Part shown: piece by piece, positions 1-12,126 of the stretch
Numbering within the stretch: the stretch's first letter is position 1
Layout: every line of letters begins with the position of its first letter
Assembly (NCBI GenBank): GCA_035772785.1
Contig: JAOCPU010000013.1
Coordinates: 439,001-503,000 of the forward strand
Source of the DNA: Phlebiopsis flavidoalba
Taxonomy: Eukaryota > Basidiomycota > Agaricomycetes > Polyporales > Phanerochaetaceae
Reading direction: 5' to 3'
Length of the DNA stretch: 64,000 bases
Position numbers and translations under genes: made by a program
The notes under the pieces: model-generated
Seen by the model: the letters and a program-made list of their open reading frames with translations, nothing else
Told to the model about the DNA's origin: nothing
Database searches by the model: none

Positions 1-1324
1 GCTTGGTCGACGTCCTCCCTCACGCGCGTCTCTTGGGCGTCGTAGAGGCATCATCTTTCTTCCCAGGCGCGCTCTTTCTGATCAGTAAATGGTGTGCATA
101 CATTTTTTTTTTTTAAACACAGTGACTCGGCTCCCGCACGGCCTCTTATTATATTGCGGAAACATCATCAGCAACGCGTTCGTGGCTCTCATTGTCTTGC
201 TTCTGCTGCCAGTTCTCTGATTCGCATGGAGGGGCGTGCTCGGCCGCGCTGCTTGGCGATGCTCTTCTATCTCGAGGGTTCTTTGACCGTCTTGCTCGCC
301 ATATGCTCCATATATGTTCATACCAGACTTCCCCGAAACCACGAAGAGTGGTGGCTTACAGAGGAAGAGGATACAGCTTGCTATTCGGAGGATGAAGGAA
401 GAGACGCGGGGGGTGAGTGGCGAAACCCACGAACAGGCAGAAGGCGGGAAATACTACACTAAAGGATTCTGGTTGGCTATTTCTGACTCCCAACGTCCTG
501 GAATTCTCAACCTCGCTATGTTCTTTCAGACCGTGGCCAACGGATTTACGGGACTGGTTTCCTACTATAGGTTGATCCACGCTGGGGTACAATCGCACAA
601 TGACCTGCTTCTTATGTGCGCCTCCGTACATATTGCAGCATTTGAAGCACTTTTACGTCTCTCGGTGCTGTCGGAAGAGCCCTTCGCGGCACAGTATAAA
701 TGGGCATTAATCAGGGTTTGCAGACACTCTGATAGTAGTGTGGTCGAGCGTTTTTATCATCGAGCGTCTGTCGCTCCCTTTGGTTATTGGCGTAATCGGA
801 TTTGTTATAGCAGGGATGTACCACGACAGTGTGAGAGCATATGGGTGTGGCGGTACTTTTCTCTGTAGCGTTTTTGGAACATGGCTCCCGTATCGTCTAC
901 AGAAGTCCTCTGACGATGTCCAGACAGGTTTCCTTCTTACCCATAACCGTAGCGGGCTTCTCGGTTTTCTCTAACGGCTTGGCATGGCATTACGTTCCCC
1001 AGCCCTCCCGCAAAGCGAGCAGTTGCGCTCGCGTTGATCAACTCCGTTTCACAGTTCGGTAACATAGCCGGCGCGTGAGTCCTTCATATTCAATTGTATT
1101 GATTCCTTCTCAGGCTGACTTCTACCTACCTGCTCAGTTATGTCTGGCAGCCTGTGTGGGCTCCTACATACAAGAACTCGCTTATGCTATGTGTCATTAC
1201 TTCATGCTGTTCCATCTTCTTCTGTTCAGTCCTGAGGAGACGCCTAAACTCGATGAATTTGGAGCTGCAGAGAGTTGAACGGGAGCGGAATCAGGCACGA
1301 CCCGGATTCAGATATTTGATATGA
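1..1324 (+). CDS. MFS transporter, allantoate-permease-like (ACS-type), 5' end outside the window
   Basis: This is the 3' two-thirds of a 12-TM major facilitator of the fungal anion:cation symporter type, the group that includes allantoate, nicotinate and pantothenate permeases; the substrate cannot be told. Coding is open from base 1, where LLGVVEASSFFPGALFLISK matches the family's TM4 region. An intron follows at about 91-121. Next come FYLEGSLTVLLAI (TM6), the central-loop hallmark PDFPETT followed by WLTEEE, the segment GFWLAISD, and TM7-12. Near the end ALINSVSQFGNIAGA is joined across a 39-base intron (about 1074-1112) to SYVWQPVWAPTYKNS, as in the family. The charged C-terminal tail stops at 1322-1324. 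The reading frame changes at least five times, so indels are present. Family is secure, substrate unknown. Confidence 0.8.
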
Positions 1325-3530
1325 ATGCTTCGCGATGTAATTGCGATTGCATGTGTTGCCAATAGTAGAGATCAGTGTCACGGTGTTTCAAACTACTACT
1401 AGTACGCACGAATTAGTATCTATCATGAATAAAGCAAACAGACTCACGAATTTCCTCATACGGGTAGAAGCATCCAGGTAGCTCTTCCACTTTTCGTCAG
1501 TTGCAAGGGTACCATCGGTCGGTCTGTGGTCAGGACTTTTATCGTGCGCATGCGTAATACACGTTTTTGCGGATGGCGTCTAACGGTCTCAGTGGGCGAC
1601 TGTAATGGCCTCTTGTTTCTTGGACTCACACTCTAACCGTCTTTGACGCTAACGGCCATAGCTATTTCCCCCAGTCACTCACATCATTGACGATCCCTCT
1701 AATTACCGTACTTTACCTATCGCCGTTCCTCGTGCTACGCGGTGGTTATTTTGCGTGTACTCACTCATGAGAATGTGCTGATCATTACGCATTTTTACGG
1801 ATACATTCTCACGTAAGGTTCGGGCCGAAATCGTAACAATATTGCACGCAGACATGGAAGTGGCTGGACAGAGCAATTCGCACCTAACTCCACCGACTCT
1901 CATGTGACCCGAACGATTGGCTGTAAATCATGCAGTCAACGACATGATAAAGAGAGCGGATGCGCTTGGCTATGCACGCTTCCTCATGTGGCAAAGAAAG
2001 GGAAAGAGTGGTACCCATTGCCTTGCGTTGTACAGCAACACCCCAGACAAGGACTACTTCCCGCCGCAAACCAACCAAGGATGTCGTGATGCGAGTTGCT
2101 AACACAATTGGCGTATCTGAAGTTCCTAAGTGGTCATAAAGTGTGTGTGCTATAGGCCCAGGTGTGTGGGACCATCACTACAGCGTCCCATTGTGGCCGC
2201 AGCTGATCATGATTTTTGTTAGTTATGTCGAGATTCTCTTCAAATTATGATGTCTATCACTGTAGTATTAGCTTTCTTGGGTTTTGCGAGATCAGTGTCG
2301 TACAACAAAGCTTTGTATCTCGAGACCCCGCGCCATGTATACGTTTAATCATGAATGAACGACCACAACTTTAGACAAGTTTTCTAAGGGATCTAAGGTA
2401 GCGATATACTCGCGACGAGTGATCTTGGTGTTCGTTGTCAGCAACGTTGTCCCCCTATATCTAACCACACTTGCGCATGTGAAATTTTGGAGCCGAGTTG
2501 GGGTACTATGGCTCACGTACTCGACTCGCGCCTGCGGCAGACTGGTAGATCGCTTCCATGAAAGCCCCTCGGCTGCTTGCCCGGATCTGCATTCCTACTC
2601 GTACCGTCCGGGACCATTCTAAACCGTTTGAGCACCGCTCTATGAATACCATATAATTCTTTTATACTAGTGTGTCCATACCTTACTCTTCTCTCGCGGT
2701 ATTCGGCACTGGCTGACAGACTGAGCACAACGAACTTGAACGTCTGCCAAATAGAGCCAAAAACCAGCAACTCCGCGGCCCTCGCCAGAACCGCACCCCA
2801 TCGTTGTCCTTCAAGTGCCCTTTCCCCTTGAGGTCTATGCTCTTGACGCCCCTTTATATGAATACATGTGGACAATTTTTGAGCGAACATAGCCGACCTG
2901 CGGACACAGATTCATTGCCCCCCTAGGGCCAGGGGCAGTCGTCCACCCAACCATCTCTCTAAATCAGCAGACCATTCGACTCGGAGAGTTGTCATATCAA
3001 GCAAATGTCGCCAGCTTTGCAAGTATCGCCCTGCTGCAGAAGAAGGATTGCAAGAGTTAATTTTGGAATTGCGCACCGCGCGCATGAATTATTCTGCGAT
3101 TCGTCTCAACGCCCATCCAACTAGGAAGAGGCAGCAATTGCAAACCAAGCGAGGTCACTCTTAGACAGAACGGAGTGGATGGCTCAAGCAGAGTCCATAT
3201 GCATATCTACAAACGACAGCGCGAGCGAGCGACGCGAGCGAGCGAACGAGAGAGAGCGAGAGAGAAAGATTGAATATGATAGTCTGGTCCGTAATGCGTA
3301 GGTACGATTCTGAGCGGAACGTTTAGCGGCGGTACGGGGCTTAGAATAATTCGACATCTCCGGTACATGACAAAAAAAAGATAGAATCCGACGCACGCAA
3401 CGCGCGCGCAGCTTGAGTTTACTGGGCCAAAGGCTATGGCATTAAAATGTCCCCGATGCAAGGTATCCCGTTGTGAGAAAGAGAAAAGAGAGCGAAAAAA
3501 GCGAAGTGTGAGCATGAGTTATCCAGGGTT
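1325..3530. other. Intergenic, no recognisable gene
   Basis: About 2.2 kb lie between the MFS gene and the convergently placed 3' end of chitin synthase. Short open frames exist, for instance around 1900-2105 on the plus strand, but none resembles a known family or shows convincing splice structure. A purine-rich simple repeat lies near its right end. Confidence 0.5.
3217..3270. repeat. GCGA/GA-rich simple repeat
   Basis: A run of GCGA and GA units is read directly from the sequence, with interruptions. It lies about 260 bases beyond the stop codon of the chitin synthase gene, so it is in 3'-flanking rather than promoter DNA. No function is implied. Confidence 0.85.
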
Positions 3531-6500
3531 TTAGTTCCGTCGGCAGAAACGGAAGAGGTTGCGCTTGAGAAGTACCACAAGCACTGCGAAATGGTTCAAT
3601 CAGCGGAAACTCGAGAATCAAAATGATGCAAACTCACTCCTGTGAACCGGATTGCCGCAAGGTCCGAAGGTTGACCAAAGCAGAATCTTGAAGTAGACAT
3701 TTTGTCGCGCGTGGAGTTTCGCCTCGTCTTCCGCTTCGTTCGAGCTGGGCAAGCCATTGATGTTCTCAATAGCAACCGCCAAACCCGCGTTTGGTGAGCA
3801 TCCAGAACGCGACGAGACGCGTACGGAATGTCTTGTTCTGGTCATCCATGGCGGCTTCTCGGGAACTTCCTTGACCTCCAGCTTCGTGAGAGCACGCGTG
3901 ACAGTCTCCTTGAAGTGTGCCTCAAGGTCGTCCTTGTTCCGCGTCGCCTCCTCTACCACAGCCTCCTCCTTGCCCTTCTTGGACGAGACGGACGGGAGCG
4001 CTTCCGCCTTGTCACTCCCCTTGGTACCCCACGAGACGTCGTGCAAGTTACAGAAGGCGTAAACGTTGAGGACGTTGGTGAAGCTGGGTGCCAGGCACAA
4101 GTATTGGAAGAAACTCGTGAACATGTGCCATGGGTCGCGCTGTCAGGACGGTCAACGTTCATTATTTGTCAACGGAGCTCAGAAGGCAGGACACTCACGT
4201 AGAGGAATGAGGCGATGAAGTAGATTCCGAATGTCGATACAGCAGCGGCGATAAGAGTACCGGCCGTACCACCAAGAAAATCGGAAATGACTTCTGACGT
4301 GGTCTTGCCACTCAACTCGCTTGGAAGGGCCTGGACAAGTGATTAACACATGGGGCAACCAAACGAATAACTAGAACTTACAGCAAACGCCTTCACCGTG
4401 AGGTAAATAGAGCATACCAGCAGATACACAGCCAAGATGGCATAGACCCATAGTGTTAACGCGTACGCCATCCGTTCACCCTTCGGCGATTGCCAAGCGC
4501 AAGAACGAACTGAAGGGCCAGGAATGCGAGGTATATCCATTTGAGGGCCAGGTTGACCCAGTGTGTCTAAAAGTAGTTAAGTCACCCTTCAATGTCGTAG
4601 ATATCACGATGCTCACAATGGTTTTAGTACCAAAGAACGGATGTTGGTCAGCGACGAGATCAATAATGATACTGAAGGTAAGCCAGATATTGGCGAGTGA
4701 GAACCAGGAGAAGAACAAGGAGGCAGCGTTGTACTAAATTTAGGATGGCGTTAGTTTTCGACAAGAGCTAGGAACAACACGTAAGTACAAGGGCTTGGAT
4801 GTGGAAGAAGAACATCCGGATGATACCGTGACCCGACTTGTAGAGCTTGAAGAAGTTGACGATTGCGTATACCGACGCCGCGAACGAACCGTTGAGCCAA
4901 CGCCTGCGCTGACCGATGAGCTCAACGGCCTGTTCCGGCACGTCTGTCTCGGCCTTGGAAGGTTTCACGTAGGTAAGAGTCCACCGGTCATTCGCTTTGG
5001 CAACAAGCTCGAAACAGAGGATACGATCCTCGGCCAAGAACATATTCTTTGTGAAGATGTTCATGCCGTAAATACCCTTCGGACCAAGTCACGGTCGGCT
5101 TGGACGCGACTCTAAGTGGTCACCGTGGAAGTACTGTTCGAGGGGGCGGCCAAGAATGGCGCGGAACCGATACGCTGAGAAAGCACCGCCGGCAGCACAG
5201 ACACATATCCAAAGGAACTCTCGAGCGGCTTGTCTGTATGGCGTGCTTAGCGCTGGGTGCGATGGAGCGTGTATGGGGCTTTACCAAAATGTTCGACATC
5301 TTGTACTCGAAGTTTTTTCTGCGCCGCAACCAGCGGGTTCAGAAGCTTCTTACCACCCTCAATCATGGCGGTGGATTTCACCACAGCATCCTCCAAGTTC
5401 TCTGGTTGGGGTCGTTGTAGAACGCTTCCCAGAGGTAGTAAATCGACTTGCGGCCGGGCTTGGTACCCGCGTCGATGAGGACACAGATTTCAGGCTGCGG
5501 CGCGGTTGTGGTATAAGGACGAACCGACCGGCCGAACGCACGCACGCTAAAATTTGAACACGCACCTCCAACATGCGACAATCGCGTTAGCAAACCAGCC
5601 AGCGATGGGAGTTCTGATCTTCTTCTGGTTCTTTGCCTTTGATGACAAGGATGATCTGCACGGGAACGAGGTTGTTGAGGGTCATCGCATTGCGGGACGA
5701 CGAGCTGGGGCGAAGCATCGACCGACAATTGAGTTGTGTACTGCACACTCTATAGTCAGCTCCAGTCCGTGGTGGGACTACAACGTGCATACCTCGGAAT
5801 ATGTGCGCCAACACGGTCTCTTTGCCGTCGACCTGTTTCTTCATGACACCATCCTGGTAAACACCGACTGGGTGGCAAGGAGATCGAGCACGGTCTTGTC
5901 CATAGGCTCAAGACCGTCAATAATAAGGGCGACGGTGATCTTTTGCCATCCTGGGACGCCCTCTTCCGCGCTTACGGCGCCAAGTATTTCGACTGCTTTG
6001 TTTTGCAGATGTCGCGGATATTAAGCATCACGCCGTGGAGCGTACGCGCGTACAGCGTCTTGTCCTCGTTGTACGAAGTGTGACCGCGATCAGCAGCTCA
6101 GTCTAGGCGGTTGATACATTTTTCTCGTGCGCAAAGGTGTTAGCTAATTGGCTTCACTTAAGTCGTTCGTCTGGGATAGCAATCGTGGCGGCCGGTGTAA
6201 TGCCGGCTATAATGACTGACAGAAACGACGTCAATATGGTACCCGCAATAGCCGAGAGACGCGTGGGGCCGTGCCCACTCACGAGAAACTCCGTAGTTGA
6301 CGAACGTTGATCACTGGTCCCATTTTGGCCTCGATGGCGCTGTACACATGCTTTTTGGCACTGCATAGCATCTGGTGATGAACGTTACCGATTCGTGAGC
6401 TTGACTTTGTCGTGTGACACGCCTCGCTTGATGGGTTCTCTGTCTGCGTCTCCAGGCATTGGATCTCGACGCCTCACAGTAACTGATTGAAGCGACTGAG

Positions 6501-6841
6501 ACGGGGCGTCCATAAGGGTCGCCGTATGCACTGGGGTCAACTGGACTGGAGAAGCAAATTATAGGCAAAACTCAGAAGAAACCTCAGTATAAGCTCACCC
6601 TGGGGGATACAATCCACCAGCGGACGTCAAAGGCACCTTCTCGGTCTCCTCATCGTCGTCTACTACCCGTGACATGGCCTCCAAACTCTTGTGGAGCGAA
6701 ACGGTGCTAGCATACCGCGCTAGGAGTGGGTTCGCGGAAAGCAAGAATGGTTTGCGTCACTAGAAGGGGTCGCGCTCGCTGTCGGCGATGCTGGTTTGTG
6801 AGTTGAAGGAAGGCAACGGTGGGCGGACGCTCCTCGGCCAT
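3531..6841 (-). CDS. Chitin synthase (GT2 family, class I-III architecture)
   Basis: This plasma-membrane enzyme polymerises UDP-GlcNAc into chitin. Reading the minus strand from about 6840, an acidic N-terminal region ([15 protein letters not shown]) is followed by the chitin-synthase N-terminal segment [15 protein letters not shown] (about 6000-6060), the GT2 core ([38 protein letters not shown]), QNFEYKMSN, and the catalytic motifs [12 protein letters not shown] (about 5005-5045) and QRRRWLNG (about 4885-4915). Several C-terminal TM segments follow. A short last exon after the intron GTGAGT...CGCAG ends with a TAA at 3533-3531. Multiple small introns and several frame changes are present, and the first ATG is uncertain (6841 chosen from MAEERPP). 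There is no myosin-motor domain, so it is not class V or VII. The exact class needs a tree. Confidence 0.9.
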
Positions 6842-7854
6842 TAGTCCACCCGTAAGTCTTTGTGGACGTGAGGCGTTACAAAAGGGAGCCAAAAATGCGT
6901 GGAGGAGCTGGCCTGCCGCGCCCTGGAGGAGAAAGAAGTGGTCGGAGAGAAAGTCGTGGGCAGTGGTGGTCCAAGCTGAAGCAGGTTATACTCACTGACG
7001 AACCCCGGTCACCCTGTCCGCTGTTACTACACAGCATCGCAAGCGCCCGAAGGCTCTGCTTAGCCCCCTCATTGCTCACATAATATTCCCACAACAGTCA
7101 ATGTGCCTCGATAACCGTTTTCTGTGACCGAATTTATTCAACGACGTGCAATGATCTGATTCATAAACTACACAACAACCAAGCTCAGAAGCACACGGAA
7201 TATATAGGCAGTACTTCAGCACACAGATAAGACTTAAATGCTACAACACGTCGAATGCGCAGAAAAGCAGGCCAGGAACCAGCGAACTCGCGGCGAAGGT
7301 AGGGTAAACGGTGCTGCTGCGCGGCGGCCCTGGCTGATTGTGCCAGAGCGGGTTCTCCAGAAACACTGGCTGCGTTTCTGAAAATTGACGGCCCTATTTT
7401 ATCTAACTAAGGGCTTGTGTAGAATCAGTCTTTGACAGCAGTAAAAATGCGGCAGTCGCGAGGTGCCACTAGACCTTGCAGACGTGATAGACCAGACCCA
7501 AACAAATATTTTACAGAACAATCAATATTGAGGGCGAGGGTTCACTCACAAATTGAGAAACATCACTGAAATGTTAATCTACCTGTTGCCTAGGCAGTGC
7601 GTCTTCTGCGGAGTCGGGACGTGGCTCGGGGTATATATAATAGGGCAGCAAGAACAGCCGCGGATACCATTTAACGGACGTACAACCATAATACAAAAAC
7701 GACAGAAGTCGTTGGTGCGAGAGGCACAGCATAAACATAGCGACAAGCGGGGCGAGGCGACGAAAACGAAAACAAACGCAAGAGAACAAGAGAACATCCG
7801 GTCAGACATCGCGTAAACTACGCAGATGGAATTAGAACGGGTTCTCGTCATCGT
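6842..7854. other. Intergenic, chitin synthase upstream region
   Basis: About 1 kb separates the assigned chitin synthase start from the stop of the small minus-strand gene. It probably holds the chitin synthase promoter and 5'UTR. A TATATA-like stretch occurs near 7633. No coding segment was recognised. Confidence 0.4.
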
Positions 7855-8212
7855 CTATGCGGCTTTCTGTTGGGTTGTTTCATCGCCACTAGAATCGGAT
7901 TCCTTGGTCTCTGGTTGTGAGAAAAGTGATGGCATGGGCTTCGCCGCACCCCTATATATTTTGTTGGTACAGCCGTCCTCATTGGTGAAGATTTCGTGAA
8001 CCTCACGTAAGGTCGTAAAGTTCTTCTTCTTAGCAGCGCTCAACTGTGTCTTTGTGCAAGGAGTCATGAGGTTGTCCTGTTGGTGAGACGAAGGGCGTGG
8101 TTGCTGAAGTCGCCCGCCGGTGTCAGCCCAAAGCGTGTGTGGCGCACATCGCGGTAGTGATAACTCACGTCTTCTTCGCCATCCTCTTGGCAAGTAGCGC
8201 CTTTGCGCCCAT
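7855..8212 (-). CDS. Small two-exon hypothetical protein (about 90 aa)
   Basis: The minus strand shows a basic first exon beginning MGAKALLAKRMAKK, then a well-formed intron (GTGAGT ... CCAACAG, about 75 bases). The second exon is hydrophilic (TKTQLSAAKKKNFTTLREVH ...) and ends in an acidic Ser-rich tail (ESDSSGDETTQQKAA) with TAG at 7857-7855. An alternative upstream start (MAPLALTNG) is possible if one indel is allowed. I do not recognise the family. The clean intron and lysine-rich to acidic layout support a real gene, perhaps nuclear or ribosome-associated, but that is only inference. It is transcribed divergently from the GST gene. Confidence 0.5.
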
Positions 8213-8765
8213 CCCAACCGTTTGTGAGGGCAAGCGGCGCCATTTGTTGTATTGCCAAGGGGGGCTTGGGAACTTCTACATGTGCCGCTTGCGAAGGGTT
8301 ATGAAGCGGTTTGGACCGGCATGGGGGAAACGTCCCGAGTGGGGTGTAGAAGACATAGCTGGCTGGAAGGCTAAAAGGCTGAAAGGGGGATAGTTTATGA
8401 TTCAAGAGGGATATATAACACGAGTCGTTGGAGGCGTGAATGCGGCTGGAAACAAAACGGTGGTTCAACTTCACGCGTGTCTGTGTCCCAAAATGAACTC
8501 CCACGTGAAGCGTGAGAAAGACACGCTCGCACGTGCACGCGTTTCAGCACGTGGTGGGACCCTAACCTAGCGCATTACGTCTGCAATGCTCGTGAAAAAT
8601 CCGGGTTTCTTCAAGTGTGGGGATGCGGGTTGTCAGCTCAACTTCTCGGAATAGATTCGCGAACGGGGGACGGTTAGCCTCATCCCAGGATGTCACATAA
8701 ACGCCCCAAGGTCTCAGCTGCCCTTAACATTGACCATCATCTCAAACCTCCCAATATTCGCTGTT
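8213..8765. promoter_or_regulatory. Shared upstream region between divergent small gene and GST gene
   Basis: This 550-base stretch separates two divergent start codons and must hold both promoters. It contains CACGTG-type E-box cores around 8501 and 8550 (cccacgtgaag and gcacgtggtgg). No coding segment was recognised. Confidence 0.4.
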
Positions 8766-10138
8766 ATGTCAGACCAACCTGAGGTCGTGCTTTACCAGTG
8801 AGTTCACACCTAGCATACGTGGTTCAGCCTCACAAACAATGCTATTGAAGCTATGACGCATCGCCTTTCGCGACCAAAGTGAAGAACATTCTCCTCGTGA
8901 AAGGTATTCCTCACAAGCGAGTTGCGGTAAGCCTCTACTTTTGCCGCATGTCCAACCGCGGCGAACTAAAGACGCTTCCCAACAGACAACAATGGCCCCG
9001 CCCCGTCCAGAGTTTGTCCGAGCTCCTCGGCATCACATACCGTCGCATTCCCAGTGCTCGCCAGGGAATCGGCAATGATGTATACTGCGACACGGCCCTC
9101 ATCGCCTCAGCGCTGGAACGCCGCTACCCTGCCTCGCAGGGCTACAAGACCCTGTTCCCCTACCCGCTCGGGCTAGCAGTAAGGCCGACACGGGCATGAC
9201 AAAGGCTCTCGTCAAATTTTGGAGTGGACGGAACCATCTTCCGCCTCTTCGGCAACAGTCTGCCGTACGAAAAGCTGGACGCCAACTTTGTAAAGGATAG
9301 GTCTGCTGTACGTCTCATTTTACACCACGGAACTAAGATCTCGAGCCTAAACATACTCATCTTGATATGACAGTTCTTTGGTGGGACCATTGATGCGAAG
9401 AAGCTGGCAGCAGGCCAGGGTGAACGCTCGAGCACGGTCTCCACGCACCTGGTAATTGTAGATTCTGTGATGTTGTCACGCCTTCACTGACGGTGATTCT
9501 TGCAAGGCTCTCATCGAGGAACAACTCTCTGATGATCGTCAATGGCTCATGGGAACGGAGACCATTGGATTGGCCGACATCAGCGCACATTTCCTCTTGA
9601 ACTGTGGGGTCGTAGCTTCAAGAATTTGAAGGAGATATTCGATCCACAAACCTTCCCCAAAACCATCGCTGTGAGACCACGGCTTTCATACAGACATTTG
9701 CTTCATACTGAAAAGGGCTACACAGTGGCTTTCTAGGGTGTCAGACCATTTGGCACAAGCCGACAAGGCCGGCGGCGCGTCGCAGCAGCTCAGACGGTCT
9801 CTGGTGCAGACGCAGCCAAGTCAATTTGCTCGTCCACATTCGAAGATGTGAAAGCTGTCGGCTTTGACACCGTCGATGGCAAACGACTGGGCCTGAAGGA
9901 AGGCGACGTAGTATCCGTCGTCCCCACAGATATTGGTCCGTGTCAACCTCCATCAGACTTCAATCATCTTTCCCTAATCTTACCGTCTAGGGAGAGTACC
10001 GACTGTTGTGGCCGTCTCCTTGCGCTCAACAAGGAGCAGTGCGTAATTGAGACGAGCGGGTCTGCGGGGTCGGTGCATTGCCATTTCCCCAGGCTGGATT
10101 TCAGCATCAGAACCACAAAGGAGGACGCCAAACTTTGA
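8766..10138 (+). CDS. Glutathione S-transferase-family protein with extra C-terminal domain
   Basis: The first exon MSDQPEVVLYQ begins at 8766. It is joined over intron 8798-8850 to YDASPFATKVKNILLVKGI, the thioredoxin-fold start of a GST. Next come LSELLGITYRRIP, the glutathione-binding-type segment GNDVYCDTALIASALERRYP (about 9075-9130), and an all-helical domain with IGLADISAHFLLNWV (about 9565-9610). An additional domain reads FEDVKAVGFDTVDGKRLGLK and continues through VSVVPTDIG and GRLLALNKEQCVIETSGSAG, ending at 10138. The layout matches a GST-like family common in wood-decay basidiomycetes. In the motif SPFATK no obvious catalytic Ser/Cys is evident, so ligand binding rather than conjugation is possible. 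Two or three indels break the frame. Confidence 0.8.
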
Positions 10139-10523
10139 GTCATTGGCTTGTGCGGCGTCTCTCTTAGTCGCTTTCTGGGTGGATCGGTACTTCGATAGTT
10201 TCTTCATGATATTTTAGGATGCAAACACTTCTCTCACCAGATATTTGGGCTTTGCGAGTGGTACAACGCGCGGAGTCGCATCCTACCCTCACTTTCAATG
10301 GTATGTGGCCATCCGCAAGTTCACAGATGCTCTACGCGTGAAGTGGGGGTTTATTTGCAATGAAGCAGAACTATAAAGCAGCATGTACTCTCGGTCGATC
10401 AGTGTCCGTCAGTTTGTAAGACGCGTTAATTACACACTAAAGCTAGCATACTATTTCGAAGCAACCACACTGACCATTGAAGGCGCAGTGATCTCTAATT
10501 TTGAGGGGCGACCAATGACAGAC
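10139..10523. other. Intergenic between convergent genes
   Basis: About 385 bases separate the stops of the GST gene (+) and the SET gene (-). It should contain both 3' ends. Nothing else was seen. Confidence 0.4.
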
Positions 10524-12007
10524 TTAGTCCTGCTCAGGAGACTCGCCCGCCTGAACGCGCTGGTACCGCTCGACGGAGCCCTCGACCTTCGACTCGGTAA
10601 TCCTGCGCAACCCCGACATCGCCCTCCGCCTCGGCAGCGCCCTCGCCTGCGTCTGCGGCGCAGCGCGCGCACACAGGACCTCGCACTTGAAGCGCCACCC
10701 GCGCGCGAGCTCGTACCGGCGGCGACGACGCGCCTCGTAACGTCCCGCTGCGCTCTCGCCCTCGTGCTGCGCGACGTCGACGTACGCCATCGTGAGCTCA
10801 TCGCCCTTTTTGATCGCGTGGTTGGCGACGAGGTGCAGCTCGGATGTGCCGCTGCTGAAGGTGGGGGCGGACGGACGGCTCGCAGGAGTGGTTGAGCTGC
10901 GGATCACGGGTGAGCTATTTGTGCTGTGCATATGCATTCAAAGTGGGACGCACGTGAGAGAGGATACCAAGTAGAGGCCGCTGCCAACCTGGCGCGAAGT
11001 ACCGTGAGGTGTGCGGGTCCTCTCCTGGTCTTCAGGTCGCTCCGCGAACGAGGGCTTGTAGAGCATTAGCATCACCATACCGGTATCCCATAGCAAGTCA
11101 GACCTACCCTGTCGTCACGACCGCCGGAGTAGCAGACACCGATAGCATTGTACGCAACCTTGCCCAACGTCGTCGTGTGGCGCTCATCCGTGAGCGACTG
11201 CTCCAAGCCGGCAGCGCCAGCCCCAAACACAGCGCAAATAAGCTTCGTCTCGTTCTCAGGAACGGTGACATCTATGAAGCGCAGACGTTCGAGGTGGTCC
11301 GACAGCGCGTACTCTGCGCTGTTCTCCTCCGTAACCTTGGGTGTGTCGACAGGCGACGGGCCCTCGTGCGGGGTCATCTTCGCCGTCTCGATAGTGATCT
11401 GGCGGGCAAGTACCGCGCGACCATGAGCGACGTAGTCTTTTTGTGCGCCTTGAGCTGCTCCGTGAGCTCCTTCTGGGCCTTGTCGCGAACATCCTTGGGG
11501 GCAACGACGCCGCCGACATCCATGTCCTCGGGAAGGAGGGACTCGAGACCAAAGAGGAGGTTGTGGTGCTGGAGGTTCGCCTTGAGGAGACAGTCTTTGG
11601 AGCAGTACGCTGCATTAAGACGGTCTCCTTCGGGCACAATGGCGGTGGCCTTGTGGAGGAGTCGCAAGCAGTATGCGCAGTGTGAACCTTGCTCCTGGAG
11701 GTCCCAATCGAGGACAGTGATGATCGGCTCTTCCTGTGACAATGTTAGATTTGCACTGATAAAGTGTGTGAACACTGACCGTGTAGATCTCTTCACCAGC
11801 CTCAAAGTCTTTTTCGGCTACCAGGATTTTCTTACCATCCTTCTCCTGTACCGAGACATTCATGGACTTTTTGGGGAAGAACTTGTAGTACCCTAACATT
11901 TAAACAAACCATGCAGGTACTCAGTCGCACATTCACTGCGTCGAACACATTCTGCTCACCTTCAACGCGATCTGCAACCTAAACGAGCGCAAGTGGCGAG
12001 AGGACAT
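10524..12007 (-). CDS. SET-domain protein with MYND-like Cys cluster (SMYD-type lysine methyltransferase)
   Basis: On the minus strand a short first exon (MSSRHLRSFRLQIALK) leads to GYYKFFPKKSMNVSVQEKDG and LVAEKDFEAGEEIYT, the start of a split SET domain. A Cys cluster follows, CAYCLRLL ... AYCSKDCLLKANLQHH (about 11610-11700), resembling half of a MYND finger. A helical linker comes next (VRDKAQKELTEQLKAHKK). The SET core then has an NHSC-like segment, SELHLVANHAIKKGDELTMA (about 10800-10865) and the post-SET-like RGWRFKCE (about 10690). In such enzymes this region binds S-adenosylmethionine and the target lysine. Several frame changes occur within the GC-rich C-terminal half. The stop at 10524 is tentative. 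It lies 120 bases downstream of TOM20 on the same strand. Confidence 0.75.
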
Positions 12008-12126
12008 GGAAGAAAGAAATGTATGCATTAGAATGAGATCGTGCGACGAAATAGAAAACACAAGGAGTGGCGATAGATGGAAGCAGATGAGGTAATGGGA
12101 CTATCGAGCCGGGTCGAGATACGCAT

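Noticed and set aside
3217..3270. CRISPR-like or regulatory tandem repeat
   Set aside because: It is a simple purine-rich microsatellite without spacers.
10383..10895. Long plus-strand open frame of about 170 codons
   Set aside because: It is antisense to the GC-rich SET domain, is very Arg-rich and matches no family; it is a composition shadow.
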